Positions 45,337 through 53,956 of a stretch of DNA of 64,000 nucleotides are shown here, piece by piece. The position numbers were made by a program, and so were the translations under genes. The DNA is from Pseudomonas reactans. Lineage in GTDB: Bacteria; Pseudomonadota; Gammaproteobacteria; Pseudomonadales; Pseudomonadaceae. The notes under the pieces were generated by a model. That model saw nothing but the letters and a program-made list of their open reading frames with translations, searched no databases and had not been told where the DNA came from. Every line of letters starts with the position of its first letter. Within the stretch, counting starts at the first letter, position 1. The DNA lies in contig NZ_JACAPG010000008.1 in the NCBI RefSeq assembly GCF_013385825.1, positions 248,001 to 312,000 of the forward strand, written 5' to 3'.

Positions 45337-46536
45337 ATGTCTGGTAATCGTGGTGTCGTGTATCTCGGCAACGGCAAGGTCGAAGTACAGAAAATCGACT
45401 ATCCCAAAATGCAGGACCCCCGTGGCAGGAAGATTGAGCACGGCGTCATCCTGCGCGTGGTCTCCACCAACATCTGCGGCTCCGACCAACACATGGTGCG
45501 CGGCCGCACCACTGCCCAGACCGGCCTGGTGCTCGGTCATGAAATTACCGGTGAAGTGATCGAGAAGGGCAGCGACGTCGAGAACCTGAAGATCGGCGAC
45601 CTGGTTTCCGTGCCCTTCAACGTGGCCTGCGGTCGCTGCCGTTCCTGCAAAGAACAACACACCGGCGTGTGCCTCACCGTCAACCCGGCCCGTGCCGGTG
45701 GCGCCTATGGCTATGTCGACATGGGCGACTGGACCGGCGGCCAGGCCGAGTACGTGCTGGTGCCATACGCGGACTTCAACCTGCTGAAACTGCCAGACCG
45801 CGACAAGGCCATGGAAAAAATCCGCGACCTGACGTGCCTCTCCGACATTCTCCCGACGGGCTACCATGGCGCTGTCACGGCTGGCGTTGGCCCAGGCAGC
45901 ACCGTGTACATCGCGGGCGCTGGCCCGGTTGGTCTGGCCGCTGCGGCTTCTGCACGCCTGTTGGGCGCGGCGGTGGTGATCATCGGCGACGTCAACCCGA
46001 TCCGCCTGGCTCACGCCAAGGCCCAGGGTTTTGAAGTGGCCGACCTGTCCACCGACACCCCGCTGCACGAACAGATCGCTGCGCTGCTGGGCGAGCCGGA
46101 AGTGGATTGTGCCGTCGACGCCGTTGGTTTCGAAGCCCGTGGCCACGGCCATGAAGGCGTGAAAGCCGAAGCCCCGGCCACTGTGCTCAACTCGCTGATG
46201 GGCGTGGTGCGCGTGGCCGGCAAGATCGGTATTCCGGGCCTGTACGTCACCGAAGATCCAGGTGCCGTGGATGCCGCCGCCAAAATGGGCAGCCTGAGCA
46301 TCCGCTTCGGCCTCGGCTGGGCCAAGTCCCACAGCTTCCACACCGGCCAGACCCCGGTGATGAAGTACAACCGTGCGCTGATGCAGGCGATCATGTGGGA
46401 CCGTATCAACATTGCCGAAATCGTCGGCGTGCAGGTCATCAGCCTGGATGATGCGCCACGTGGGTATGGCGAGTTCGATGCGGGTGTGCCGAAGAAATTT
46501 GTGATTGATCCGCACAAGCTGTTCAGCGCGGCGTAA
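45337..46536 (+). CDS. fdhA: Glutathione-independent formaldehyde dehydrogenase
   Basis: This 399-aa zinc alcohol-dehydrogenase-family protein has catalytic Cys in NICGSDQHMVRGRT, GHEITGEVIEKG, the structural zinc Cys cluster CGRCRSCKEQHTGVC and the NAD motif IAGAGPVGLAAAASARLLG. It oxidises formaldehyde to formate without glutathione, as in P. putida. Formaldehyde comes from the demethylations of glycine betaine and its products. It ends the catabolic cluster and has GAGGT before its start. Confidence 0.95.
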   Translation: MSGNRGVVYLGNGKVEVQKIDYPKMQDPRGRKIEHGVILRVVSTNICGSDQHMVRGRTTAQTGLVLGHEITGEVIEKGSDVENLKIGDLVSVPFNVACGRCRSCKEQHTGVCLTVNPARAGGAYGYVDMGDWTGGQAEYVLVPYADFNLLKLPDRDKAMEKIRDLTCLSDILPTGYHGAVTAGVGPGSTVYIAGAGPVGLAAAASARLLGAAVVIIGDVNPIRLAHAKAQGFEVADLSTDTPLHEQIAALLGEPEVDCAVDAVGFEARGHGHEGVKAEAPATVLNSLMGVVRVAGKIGIPGLYVTEDPGAVDAAAKMGSLSIRFGLGWAKSHSFHTGQTPVMKYNRALMQAIMWDRINIAEIVGVQVISLDDAPRGYGEFDAGVPKKFVIDPHKLFSAA

Positions 46537-46548
46537 CGCGCAGGGCTG

Positions 46549-46582
46549 AAAAAAATGGCGACCCTGGAGGTCGCCATTTTTT
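46549..46582. terminator. Bidirectional intrinsic terminator
   Basis: AAAATGGCGACC / GGTCGCCATTTT form a 12-bp stem with a 5-nt loop and flanking A and T runs, between convergent fdhA and the DUF3757 gene. Confidence 0.9.
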
Positions 46583-46587
46583 ATGGG

Positions 46588-46980
46588 TTATTTGATGGGT
46601 GTGAGTCGTAGATAGGGATCGCTCACCTCACCGTTCTTGACCTGGCGCTTGCCGCCGTAATCGCAATGAATCTTGCCGTTGCGTTCATTGATTTCCTCGG
46701 CCTTGAGTTCGTACTCCGGGGCCAGATAGTCATCCTTGGTGGCTGCCGTTTGCCCTGTCCATGCCTTGCCGTTGGCCGTAGCCGTGTATTGATAGCCCTC
46801 GCCATAGGGCGTGGGAACATCAGGGTCTGTGTAGGGCGTGGATTGGATGTCGCGGGGGGCGGGGCATTGGTCGATGCCTGTGGCCTGGGGCCGTGAAGCC
46901 TGGGCCTGGCTGCGAGATGGCAAATGGTTGAATGCGCTGAAGGCAACATAAAAATTGGGAATCAATCCGATCATGATCAT
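46588..46980 (-). CDS. DUF3757-like protein, copy with weak signal
   Basis: This 130-aa protein has AAGGAG 5 nt before its ATG. The core (CPAPRDIQ ... YQYTATANGKAWTGQ ... GKIHCDYGG) parallels that of the neighbouring 133-aa gene: Cys-Pro, a Tyr-rich strand, W-x-G and a second Cys. The N-terminus (MIMIGLIPNFYVAFSAF) is hydrophobic but a poor signal peptide. It is probably secreted or membrane-anchored. The function is unknown. Confidence 0.75.
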   Translation of the reverse strand: MIMIGLIPNFYVAFSAFNHLPSRSQAQASRPQATGIDQCPAPRDIQSTPYTDPDVPTPYGEGYQYTATANGKAWTGQTAATKDDYLAPEYELKAEEINERNGKIHCDYGGKRQVKNGEVSDPYLRLTPIK

Positions 46981-47133
46981 TACAGCTCCTTGTAGTGTGG
47001 TGAGCCTCCCCGTTGAATGTGAATGGGAAGGCTAGCTTGGGTGGGCTGTATCGATGGATGAGTTCCATCAGAACCTGGACCGCGGGTCGTGGACGTGTGG
47101 ACAGTCACTGTAGGAATTATTCGGTGGCGTTTT

Positions 47134-47535
47134 TCACTGATGCGTGAATGAGCACTTGGCAATTTCCAGCGCTTCGCAATACGTGCCTCTCCAATCGCCT
47201 TTAGGGATAAGGTTCCAATTCAAGACAGGTTTGAGCGTGACCGAAAAGCTCGCGTCGTTATTCATCGGTCCTTTGTAGGTGCAGGTGACGGAGTGGTCCT
47301 CTGCTGTGTAACGGGCATCGTGGAATGTTGAGTCAGTCAGGTAGGACGCGCTAGCCTGCGGGTTTTCACCTAACCAAGTGCGCCCATCAGGCTGGCGCAT
47401 TTCGTAGCGATAGCCCCCGTTGTCCAAGGCTTGTTGTTTGATCTCCTCGGGCGTCGGACAGGTAGAGGTCGCTGCATACGATGGGTTCAGCAGTGCCATG
47501 GCGGCAAATACACCTGCAAGCATTGCACTTTTCAT
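47134..47535 (-). CDS. DUF3757-like secreted protein
   Basis: This 133-aa protein has a clear signal peptide (MKSAMLAGVFAAMALLNPSYA-ATS). The mature part carries CPTPEEIK, YRYEMRQPDGRTWLGE, VTCTYKG and two more Cys near the end (TYCEALEIAKCS), suggesting two disulfides. It is a paralogue of the next gene downstream and probably arose by tandem duplication. The role is unknown. Confidence 0.8.
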   Translation of the reverse strand: MKSAMLAGVFAAMALLNPSYAATSTCPTPEEIKQQALDNGGYRYEMRQPDGRTWLGENPQASASYLTDSTFHDARYTAEDHSVTCTYKGPMNNDASFSVTLKPVLNWNLIPKGDWRGTYCEALEIAKCSFTHQ

Positions 47536-47670
47536 GACGACCTCCGGTGGGGCTGGGAGGAATCATGCTGCAAGTGAATATTCAGTGACGGCAACTGTTA
47601 AAAGTGACAGTTGTTTAGAGCGATTCGTGATCAGCCACCCGGTTTTCATTCCGAGATGCAGCGCATCGAT

Positions 47671-48129
47671 TCAGCGAGCGGCCAACGCCCCCTGGTAAAC
47701 CGTCGGCCCCGTGGGCTGCTTGCTCAACGACCCGCCCTTGGTTTCCGAACTCACCATCAACTCCACCGGCTCGCGAATGCTTTTCTGCTGGCGCGAATTG
47801 AGGCCGATAATGCCTTTGCCATCCTCCGGTAAAAGTCCCAGCGAAACCGGCGCGCCACCTTCGGGCATGGCCCAGAGTTCCAGGCTGCGGTCGGGCTCAG
47901 GCGCCGCCGTCGCGATCGGTTCGACTTCGAGGTAGTCCTTGTGCGCCATGATCTGCGCGGCCGGCTGCTGGGCGGTGGTCACCAGCGTGGCGGCGGACTT
48001 GACGTTGTCCTGGGTGTAGAGCGCGGCACCGAGGCCGGTGACGATGGCCACGCAGACGCCGATAAATAGGCGTGGGCGGCTCCAGAATGGGGGCTTTGGC
48101 TCAATCACTTTGGGGCGGGTTGCGCTCAT
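47671..48129 (-). CDS. Truncated RskA-like anti-sigma paralogue
   Basis: With the start MSATRPKVIEPKPPFWSRP it is 152 aa. It has one membrane helix (LFIGVCVAIVTGLGAALY) and then a domain closely matching the extracytoplasmic part of the following gene (SLELWAMPEGGAPVSLGLLP; QPTGPTVYQGAL). The N-terminal sigma-binding zinc-finger-like domain is absent, so it cannot hold the sigma factor in the usual way. It lies 76 bp after the full-length rskA-like gene, evidently from tandem duplication. Confidence 0.8.
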   Translation of the reverse strand: MSATRPKVIEPKPPFWSRPRLFIGVCVAIVTGLGAALYTQDNVKSAATLVTTAQQPAAQIMAHKDYLEVEPIATAAPEPDRSLELWAMPEGGAPVSLGLLPEDGKGIIGLNSRQQKSIREPVELMVSSETKGGSLSKQPTGPTVYQGALAAR

Positions 48130-48205
48130 GGGGCTATTCCTGGCAAGGCTTTCAGTCCTGCCATGGACCCTGGTATGGGCGATGGGTTCCTGGCCCCGGT
48201 TCAGC

Positions 48206-48883
48206 TCAAAGTGATGCCAATTGGCCCTGATACAACACCGGTCCGGTGGGTTGGCCGCTAGGCGAACCACCCTGTGGCTCCAAGCTCACGGCCAGGGTTA
48301 CAGGTGCGGTGAGCAAGGCTCGCTGTGCCTCGCTCAGTTGAATCCGGCCTTTGCCCGCAGCGGGCAGCAGGCCCAGTGAGATTGGTTTGCCACCCGGCGC
48401 AATCGCCCACAATTCCAGGCTCAGCGTCGGTGCTATCGCGGCCAGTGTCAGCGGTTCCACTTGCAGGTGGTCGGCGAATGCCTTGATCTGCAGGGCTGGC
48501 TGTTGGCTGGCGTTGACCAGGGTGGCGTTGTATTGCGCCCCCGTGTCACGTTGGTACAGCACACCTACGGTAATGGCGACGAGCACCGCGCAGGCGGCGG
48601 CCAGGACACGGATGTTTTTCCAGAACGCTTGCTTCGCCGGCACATGCAATACCTGCGGCTCAATGCGTGCCTTGATGCCTGCCCACACGTGCTCCGGCAC
48701 CGGGCGTTCGGGCAAGGTGCCGGTCAGGCTGGCGAGCGCGTCCTGCCAATGGCCGAGCTCGACGCGCAGCGCGGCATCCTCCAGCAACAGCGCATCAAAA
48801 CGTCGGCGCGCCGTGGCGGGCATCAGCCCGATGGCGTAGTCGGCGGCGAGGGCGCGGCGCAGGGCGGTGGTCTGGTAGTTCAT
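48206..48883 (-). CDS. Anti-sigma-K-type factor (RskA-like)
   Basis: This 225-aa protein has an N-terminal anti-sigma domain (DYAIGLMPATARRRFDALL, about 1-80), one membrane helix (VLAAACAVLVAITVGVLY) and a C-terminal RskA extracytoplasmic domain (LSLELWAIAPGGKPISLGLLP, QPTGPVLYQG). Its ATG overlaps the sigma gene stop, the arrangement of an ECF sigma/anti-sigma pair. It should hold the sigma factor at the membrane until a signal triggers release. Confidence 0.9.
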   Translation of the reverse strand: MNYQTTALRRALAADYAIGLMPATARRRFDALLLEDAALRVELGHWQDALASLTGTLPERPVPEHVWAGIKARIEPQVLHVPAKQAFWKNIRVLAAACAVLVAITVGVLYQRDTGAQYNATLVNASQQPALQIKAFADHLQVEPLTLAAIAPTLSLELWAIAPGGKPISLGLLPAAGKGRIQLSEAQRALLTAPVTLAVSLEPQGGSPSGQPTGPVLYQGQLASL

Positions 48884-49515
48884 GATTCAAGGCACCTGCG
48901 CAGGCGTTCCATGCCGCGACGAATCCAGGATTTGACCGAGCCCAGGGGCGCTGCCAACTGTGTCGCCAGCTCCGAGCACGACAGGCCCTGGAAGTACGCC
49001 ACGCTGATCGACCGGCGTTGCATGCCGTCCAGGGTGTCCAGGCAGCGGTTCAGGGCGTGGGCTTGGCGTTCGTGGTCGAGTTGGTCGTGGGCGCTGGGGG
49101 CGTCGTCGACCAAGGCGTCTTGCTGACCGTCGGCCAGCGGCTGTTCGCGGTGCTTGCGCAACTGGTCGATGGCCAGGTTGCGGGTGATGTTGACCATCCA
49201 GGTCATCGGCGCAGACAGGTGCGCCTCGTAGCGCGAAGCGTTGTACCAGATACGCACGAAGGCTTCCTGCAGCACTTCTTCGGCCAGGTCCGTGCGGCCC
49301 ATGAAGCGCAGGGCCACGCCGTGCAGGTGCGGCGAAACGCTGCGGTAGAGGGTTTCGAACGCTTGGCGGTTACCCAGGGCACATTGCGCCAGCAAGGGGC
49401 GCAATGGGTCAGCATCATTGGCGCTAATAGGGCTTCTCCAGACCCTCGTTCGAGGGTGACGGGACTGCACGCGGTATGCGGAGGGTAGTTCAGCCTGGGC
49501 ATTCATTCCATCCAA
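48880..49515 (-). CDS. ECF sigma factor (SigK/RpoE type)
   Basis: This 211-aa sigma-70-family protein has region 2 (DLAEEVLQEAFVRIWYNASRY and MTWMVNITRNLAIDQLRKHR) and region 4 (SVAYFQGLSCSELATQLAAPLGSVKSWIRRGMERLRRCL). It starts near MDGMNAQAELP (GGAG upstream; the second Met is possible). It is translationally coupled to the anti-sigma gene. A palindromic GGAAC element lies about 75-90 bp upstream and may serve divergent ECF promoters. Confidence 0.92.
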   Translation of the reverse strand: MDGMNAQAELPSAYRVQSRHPRTRVWRSPISANDADPLRPLLAQCALGNRQAFETLYRSVSPHLHGVALRFMGRTDLAEEVLQEAFVRIWYNASRYEAHLSAPMTWMVNITRNLAIDQLRKHREQPLADGQQDALVDDAPSAHDQLDHERQAHALNRCLDTLDGMQRRSISVAYFQGLSCSELATQLAAPLGSVKSWIRRGMERLRRCLES

Positions 49516-49591
49516 CTCCGAGTGGCGTATGCAGGCTATACGCGGGCCGAGGCCATTCGGATGCAGAAAAATCTGAACTAACCTGGGTGTG

Positions 49592-49620
49592 GGAACAATC
49601 GTTCCAGACTGTCAGTCAAA
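49592..49620 (+). promoter_or_regulatory. Candidate ECF-type promoter before the DUF2780 gene
   Basis: GGAACA (49592-49597) and GTCAAA (49615-49620) are 17 bp apart, close to the RpoE-type GGAAC/GTC pattern. The -35 lies in an inverted repeat GGAAC-AATC-GTTCC (49592-49605), so the other strand also has GGAAC facing the sigma gene. Confidence 0.45.
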
Positions 49621-49657
49621 CGCCTGCTTTCAGCTCCTACACCCAGAGGTTGTTTCG

Positions 49658-50230
49658 ATGAAGATTTCACGCGGTTTCGCCCTTTCCTGCCTGATGACCC
49701 TGGCAGCCGCTCCGGTGTTCGCTGCGGGCTTCAGCCTTGGCGATGCAGCCAATGCGATTTCCGGCATGCAGGGCGGCAACAACAAGGCAGCCGCTGCGGC
49801 ACCGTCGTCCGAGACGGCCGGCCTGTTGAGCGCACTCACCTCGCAACTGAATATCACCCCCGAACAAGCCGTCGGCGGTACGGGCGCCATGCTGGGCCTG
49901 GCCAAGAACAAACTGAGCGGCAACGACTATTCGCAACTGGGCAATAGTGTGCCGGGTCTCGATCAGCTGTCGGGTAACAATGCCCTGGGCAGCCTCGGTG
50001 CCTTGAGCGGCATGCTCGGCCAGACCGGCGGCAGCAAGACCAGCGGCCTGGACGGCCTGTTGGGTAACGTGAAAAACACCAATGACCTGAACACCGCCTT
50101 CAGCGCACTGGGCATGGACAACAGCATGGTCGGCAAATTTGCCCCCGTGATCCTGCAATACCTGGGCGGCCAGGGCGCCGACCAGTCGGTGCTGGGCAAG
50201 CTGGCCTCGGCCTGGGGCACTGGCGGCTAA
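49658..50230 (+). CDS. DUF2780 secreted protein
   Basis: The start MKISRGFALSCLMTLAAAPVFAAGF has AGAGGT upstream and gives 190 aa with a signal peptide. The mature part is Gly/Ser/Asn/Leu-rich and carries the DUF2780 core (LLSALTSQLNITPEQAVGGTGAMLGLAKNKLS, FSALGMDNSMVGKFAPVILQYL). It is probably periplasmic. The function is unknown. Divergent from the ECF sigma gene and preceded by a possible ECF promoter, it may be a target of that sigma factor. Confidence 0.85.
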   Translation: MKISRGFALSCLMTLAAAPVFAAGFSLGDAANAISGMQGGNNKAAAAAPSSETAGLLSALTSQLNITPEQAVGGTGAMLGLAKNKLSGNDYSQLGNSVPGLDQLSGNNALGSLGALSGMLGQTGGSKTSGLDGLLGNVKNTNDLNTAFSALGMDNSMVGKFAPVILQYLGGQGADQSVLGKLASAWGTGG

Positions 50231-51115
50231 CTAACGTTCCGCGCGCAGTTGCTCGATGCGCGCGTCCTTCTCCATCCAGAGCTGGTTCACCCAGTTCTGG
50301 ACGGTTTGGCGAAACGCCGGATCATTCTCGTAATCCCCTTGCCACAACGCCGGATCCAGTTCGCGGGTGCGGATATCAATGATCACCTTGGGCACCGCGC
50401 CACTGATCAAATCCCAGAACCCCGGAATCTTTTGCTGTGGATAGACCACGGTCACGTCGAGCACGGCATCCAGTTGTTCACCCATCGCCGCCAATACGAA
50501 AGCCACGCCGCCCGCCTTGGGCTTGAGCAAGCGAGTGAAGGGCGAATCCTGCTGCTTGCGCTTGGTTTCGTTGAAGCGCGTGCCTTCCAGGTAATTGACC
50601 ACCGTCACCGGCTGGCGCTTGAACAGCTCGCAGGCCTCTTTGGTGATTTTTAAATCCTGCCCCGCCAGTTCCGGGTGCTTGGCCAGGAAGGCCTTGGTAT
50701 AGCGCTTCATGAATGGGTAATCCAGCGCCCACCAGGCCAGGCCGAGGAAGGGCACCCAGATCAGCTCTTTTTTCAGGAAGAATTTGAAGAACGGCGTGCG
50801 GCGGTTGAGGGCCTGAATCAGTGCCGGTATATCCACCCAGGATTGGTGGTTGCTGATCACCAGGTAGGACGTATCGCCCCGCAGGTCTTCACCGCCGCGA
50901 ATATCCCATTGTGTCGGGATGCACAGCGCGAAGATCAACTTGTCGATCTCGGCCCAGGTCTCGGCGATCCACATTACCGCCCACGACATGTAGTCACGAT
51001 AGCGGCCGGGAGCCACCAGCTTGAGCAGGGCAAACACCATCAACGGCCCGATCAGGATCAGGGTGTTGAGCAGCAGTAGCAATGAGACAAAACAGCCGGT
51101 GAGCAGGCGGCGCAT
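50231..51115 (-). CDS. 1-acyl-glycerol-3-phosphate acyltransferase-like (YihG type)
   Basis: This 294-aa protein has N-terminal membrane segments (LLLLLNTLILIGPLMVFALL) and the PlsC HX4D motif in SNHQSWVDIPAL, followed by FKFFLKKELIWVPFLG and the substrate motif NYLEGTRFNETKR. The length and C-terminus resemble YihG/YihG-like lysophospholipid acyltransferases of gamma-proteobacteria. It acts at the inner membrane in phospholipid remodelling. Its stop abuts that of the DUF2780 gene with no gap and no terminator between them. Confidence 0.9.
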   Translation of the reverse strand: MRRLLTGCFVSLLLLLNTLILIGPLMVFALLKLVAPGRYRDYMSWAVMWIAETWAEIDKLIFALCIPTQWDIRGGEDLRGDTSYLVISNHQSWVDIPALIQALNRRTPFFKFFLKKELIWVPFLGLAWWALDYPFMKRYTKAFLAKHPELAGQDLKITKEACELFKRQPVTVVNYLEGTRFNETKRKQQDSPFTRLLKPKAGGVAFVLAAMGEQLDAVLDVTVVYPQQKIPGFWDLISGAVPKVIIDIRTRELDPALWQGDYENDPAFRQTVQNWVNQLWMEKDARIEQLRAER

Positions 51116-51288
51116 AAGTAACTCTTGGAATCCTGTGGGCGGGCCATGATAAGCAGCTTGAGTCTAGAGGCCAAATCCCAATTCGCCGGACGAATGTTTC
51201 ACAATGTGCCGGCTATGCTGGGGCGAGCTAACTAAGTGCTGCCTTTGCGGTCTAGAATCCGCCTACTTCTTTTCGAGGAAATCACTTC

Positions 51289-51789
51289 GTGAAACTGCTA
51301 TTTGCCTCGCTCGCCCTGGTTGCCCTGCCGGTCATGGCCGCCGAACCGACCCTCTACGGTCGCTACGAATACATCCAGTTGCCGGAAATCGGCGAAACCT
51401 TCAAGGCCAAGATGGACACTGGCGCGCTGACCGCCTCGCTGTCGGCCCGCGACATCCAGACCTTCACCCGTGACGGCGACGATTGGGTGCGCTTCCGCCT
51501 CGGCGGCAAGGATGCCTCCAACAAAGTCTACGAACACAAAGTCTCGCGCATCAGCAAGATCAAGAGCCGCGCCGATGAAGACGACGACAAGGACGAAGCC
51601 TCCGTGGCCAAGCGCCCGGTGATCGACCTGGAAATGTGCCTGGGCGACGTCAAGCGCACCGTCGAGGTCAACCTCACCGACCGCAGCAGCTTCAACTACC
51701 CGTTGTTGATCGGCGCCAAGGCCCTGCGTGAATTCGGCGCTGCGGTAAACCCGGCCCGTCGTTACACTGCCGACAAACCGGACTGCTGA
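51289..51789 (+). CDS. Retropepsin-like aspartic protease (DUF785/RimB type), periplasmic
   Basis: A GTG start with GAGGA upstream gives 166 aa with a signal peptide (MKLLFASLALVALPVMAAEP). The aspartyl-protease triad DTG is at residues 43-45 in AKMDTGALTASLSA, and the second strand YPLLIGAKAL matches the family formerly called ATP-dependent zinc proteases. It lies 8 bp before creB and may be co-transcribed; the P. aeruginosa neighbour of creB is similar as I recall. Confidence 0.88.
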   Translation: MKLLFASLALVALPVMAAEPTLYGRYEYIQLPEIGETFKAKMDTGALTASLSARDIQTFTRDGDDWVRFRLGGKDASNKVYEHKVSRISKIKSRADEDDDKDEASVAKRPVIDLEMCLGDVKRTVEVNLTDRSSFNYPLLIGAKALREFGAAVNPARRYTADKPDC

Positions 51790-51797
51790 CGGACCAC

Positions 51798-52466
51798 ATG
51801 GCGCATATCCTGATTGTCGAAGACGAAGCGGCGATTGCCGACACGCTGATCTTCGCCCTGCAAGGCGAGGGCTTCACCACCACCTGGCTGACCCTCGGCC
51901 AGGCGGCGCTGGAGCATCAGCGCCAGACGCCTGCCGATCTGATCATCCTCGACATCGGCCTGCCGGATATCACCGGCTTTGAAACCTGCAAGCAACTGCG
52001 CCGGTTCAGTGAAGTGCCGGTGATGTTCCTCAGCGCGCGGGATGGCGAGATCGACCGTGTGGTCGGCCTGGAGATCGGCGCCGACGATTATGTGGTCAAG
52101 CCCTTCAGCCCACGCGAAGTGACAGCACGGGTCCGGGCGATCCTGAAACGGATTGGTCCAAGTGCTGCGCCGGCCGTGTTCCAGGTGGATCTGGAGCGTA
52201 TGCAGATCAGCTATCGCGGCCAATCGTTGAGCCTGACGCGCCACGAGTTCCGCCTGCTGCAAAGCCTGCTGGAACAACCCGAGCGCGTGTTCAGTCGCGA
52301 GCAATTGTTGGACGCGGTGGGCGTGGCGGCGGATGCCGGCTACGAGCGCAATATCGACAGCCATATCAAAAGCCTGCGCAGCAAGTTGCGCAGCGTGGCC
52401 GCCGATGCCGAGCCGATCCAGACCCATCGCGGCCTCGGCTACAGCTACAGCCCGAGCAATAGCTGA
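51798..52466 (+). CDS. creB: Response regulator CreB
   Basis: This 222-aa OmpR-type regulator has a receiver domain with the phospho-acceptor Asp in LIILDIGLPD, conserved DD near the start (VEDEAAIAD) and Lys in VVKPFSP, then a winged helix (LSLTRHEFRLLQSLL ... IDSHIKSLRSKL). CreBC controls blr/cre genes linked to metabolism, biofilm and beta-lactam response in Pseudomonas. Its stop overlaps the creC start (TGATG). Confidence 0.92.
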   Translation: MAHILIVEDEAAIADTLIFALQGEGFTTTWLTLGQAALEHQRQTPADLIILDIGLPDITGFETCKQLRRFSEVPVMFLSARDGEIDRVVGLEIGADDYVVKPFSPREVTARVRAILKRIGPSAAPAVFQVDLERMQISYRGQSLSLTRHEFRLLQSLLEQPERVFSREQLLDAVGVAADAGYERNIDSHIKSLRSKLRSVAADAEPIQTHRGLGYSYSPSNS

Positions 52467-53905
52467 TGCGCCTGGGGCTGCGGATCTTTCTGGTGTACGC
52501 ACTGTTTATCGGCCTGACCGGCTACTTCGTGCTCAGCACCGTGATGAAGGAAATCCGCCCCGGCGTGCGCCAGTCCACCGAAGAAACCCTGGTGGACACC
52601 GCCAACCTGCTGGCCGAGATCGTGCGTAATGACGTGAAGAACGGCACCCTCGGCCAAAGTCACTGGCCGGAGTTGCTCAAGGCGTACGGCAACCGCCAGC
52701 CGGGGGCGACCATTTGGGGCTTGCCGAAGAACCAGGTCAATCATCGCATCTACGTGACCGATGCCAAGGGCACCGTGTTGCTCGACTCCACGGGTGAAGC
52801 GGTGGGGCAAGACTATTCCAAGTGGAACGACGTGTACCTGACCCTGCGTGGCGAGTACGGCGCGCGCTCCACCCGCAGCGAACTGGATGACCCTGCCTCG
52901 TCGGTGATGCACGTGGGCGCGCCGATTCGTGACAACGGCCAGATCATTGGCGTGGTTACCGTGGCTAAGCCAAACAGTTCATTGCAGCCTTATGTCGACC
53001 GCACCGAGCGCCGTCTGCTGTGGTACGGCGCGGGCTTGGTTGTCCTGGGCCTGCTGCTGGGCGCGCTGCTGTCGTGGTGGCTGAGCGTCGCGTTGCGCCG
53101 TCTGACTGCCTACGCCGAAGCCGTCAGCGAGGGGCGGCGTGCCGAGCTGCCCCATTACCGTGGCGGTGAGCTCAAGCAACTATCCACCGCCGTCGAGCAC
53201 ATGCGCACGCAGTTGGAAGGTAAGGCTTACGTCGAGCATTACGTACACACCCTGACCCACGAATTGAAAAGCCCCTTGGCCGCGATTCGCGGCGCGGCGG
53301 AGTTGTTGCAGGGTGATATGACCCGCGAACAACAGCAGCGCTTCGTTGGCAATATCGACAGCGAAAGCGCGCGTCTGCAGCAGTTGATCGAGCGCCTGCT
53401 GAACCTGGCACAGGTCGAGCAGCGCCAGGGCCTGGAAGAGCAGGCGCGTATACCGTTGGCGGCGATGGTCGATGAGGTGCTCAAGGCCCAGTGCGCGCGG
53501 ATTGAAGGCGCCGGGTTGCAGGTCGAGCAGACAATTGCGGCGGATGTGAGGGTGTACGGCGAACCTTTCCTGTTGCGTCAGGCCCTGGGCAATTTGCTGG
53601 ACAACGCCCTGGACTTCACGCCGCCCGGCGGCTTGTTGAAGTTCAGCGCACAGACGCGACACAACGATGTGCAAGTCAGCCTGTTCAACCAGGCTTCGCC
53701 GATTCCCGACTATGCCTTGCCGCGCCTGAGTGAGCGTTTCTACTCGCTGCCACGCCCGGCCAGTGGGCGCAAAAGCACGGGCCTGGGTCTCAACTTTGTC
53801 GAGGAAGTAGTGAAACTGCACGGCGGCGCGTTGCAGATCGGCAATGTCGACGGCGGCGTGCAGGTGGTGCTGCATCTCCACACAGTCTCCACATTGCCCA
53901 CATAA
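52466..53905 (+). CDS. creC: Sensor histidine kinase CreC
   Basis: This 479-aa kinase has an N-terminal helix (IFLVYALFIGLTGYFVLS), a periplasmic sensor of about 150 residues, a second helix (LLWYGAGLVVLGLLLGALLSWWLS), HAMP, the phospho-acceptor His in HTLTHELKSPLAAIRGA and an ATPase domain (NLLDNALDFTPPGG; STGLGLNFVEEVV). In P. aeruginosa, CreBC is activated when penicillin-binding protein 4 is inhibited. Confidence 0.93.
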   Translation: MRLGLRIFLVYALFIGLTGYFVLSTVMKEIRPGVRQSTEETLVDTANLLAEIVRNDVKNGTLGQSHWPELLKAYGNRQPGATIWGLPKNQVNHRIYVTDAKGTVLLDSTGEAVGQDYSKWNDVYLTLRGEYGARSTRSELDDPASSVMHVGAPIRDNGQIIGVVTVAKPNSSLQPYVDRTERRLLWYGAGLVVLGLLLGALLSWWLSVALRRLTAYAEAVSEGRRAELPHYRGGELKQLSTAVEHMRTQLEGKAYVEHYVHTLTHELKSPLAAIRGAAELLQGDMTREQQQRFVGNIDSESARLQQLIERLLNLAQVEQRQGLEEQARIPLAAMVDEVLKAQCARIEGAGLQVEQTIAADVRVYGEPFLLRQALGNLLDNALDFTPPGGLLKFSAQTRHNDVQVSLFNQASPIPDYALPRLSERFYSLPRPASGRKSTGLGLNFVEEVVKLHGGALQIGNVDGGVQVVLHLHTVSTLPT

Positions 53906-53956
53906 ATCCCCCACACAGTCTGCCCAGACTCTCCCCATCAAAACAGGGAGAGACCC

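Noticed and set aside
53906..53956. CreB-binding cre tag (TTCAC-N6-TTCAC) before creD
   Set aside because: No TTCAC pair occurs in the gap; only unrelated CCACACAGTCT repeats are present.
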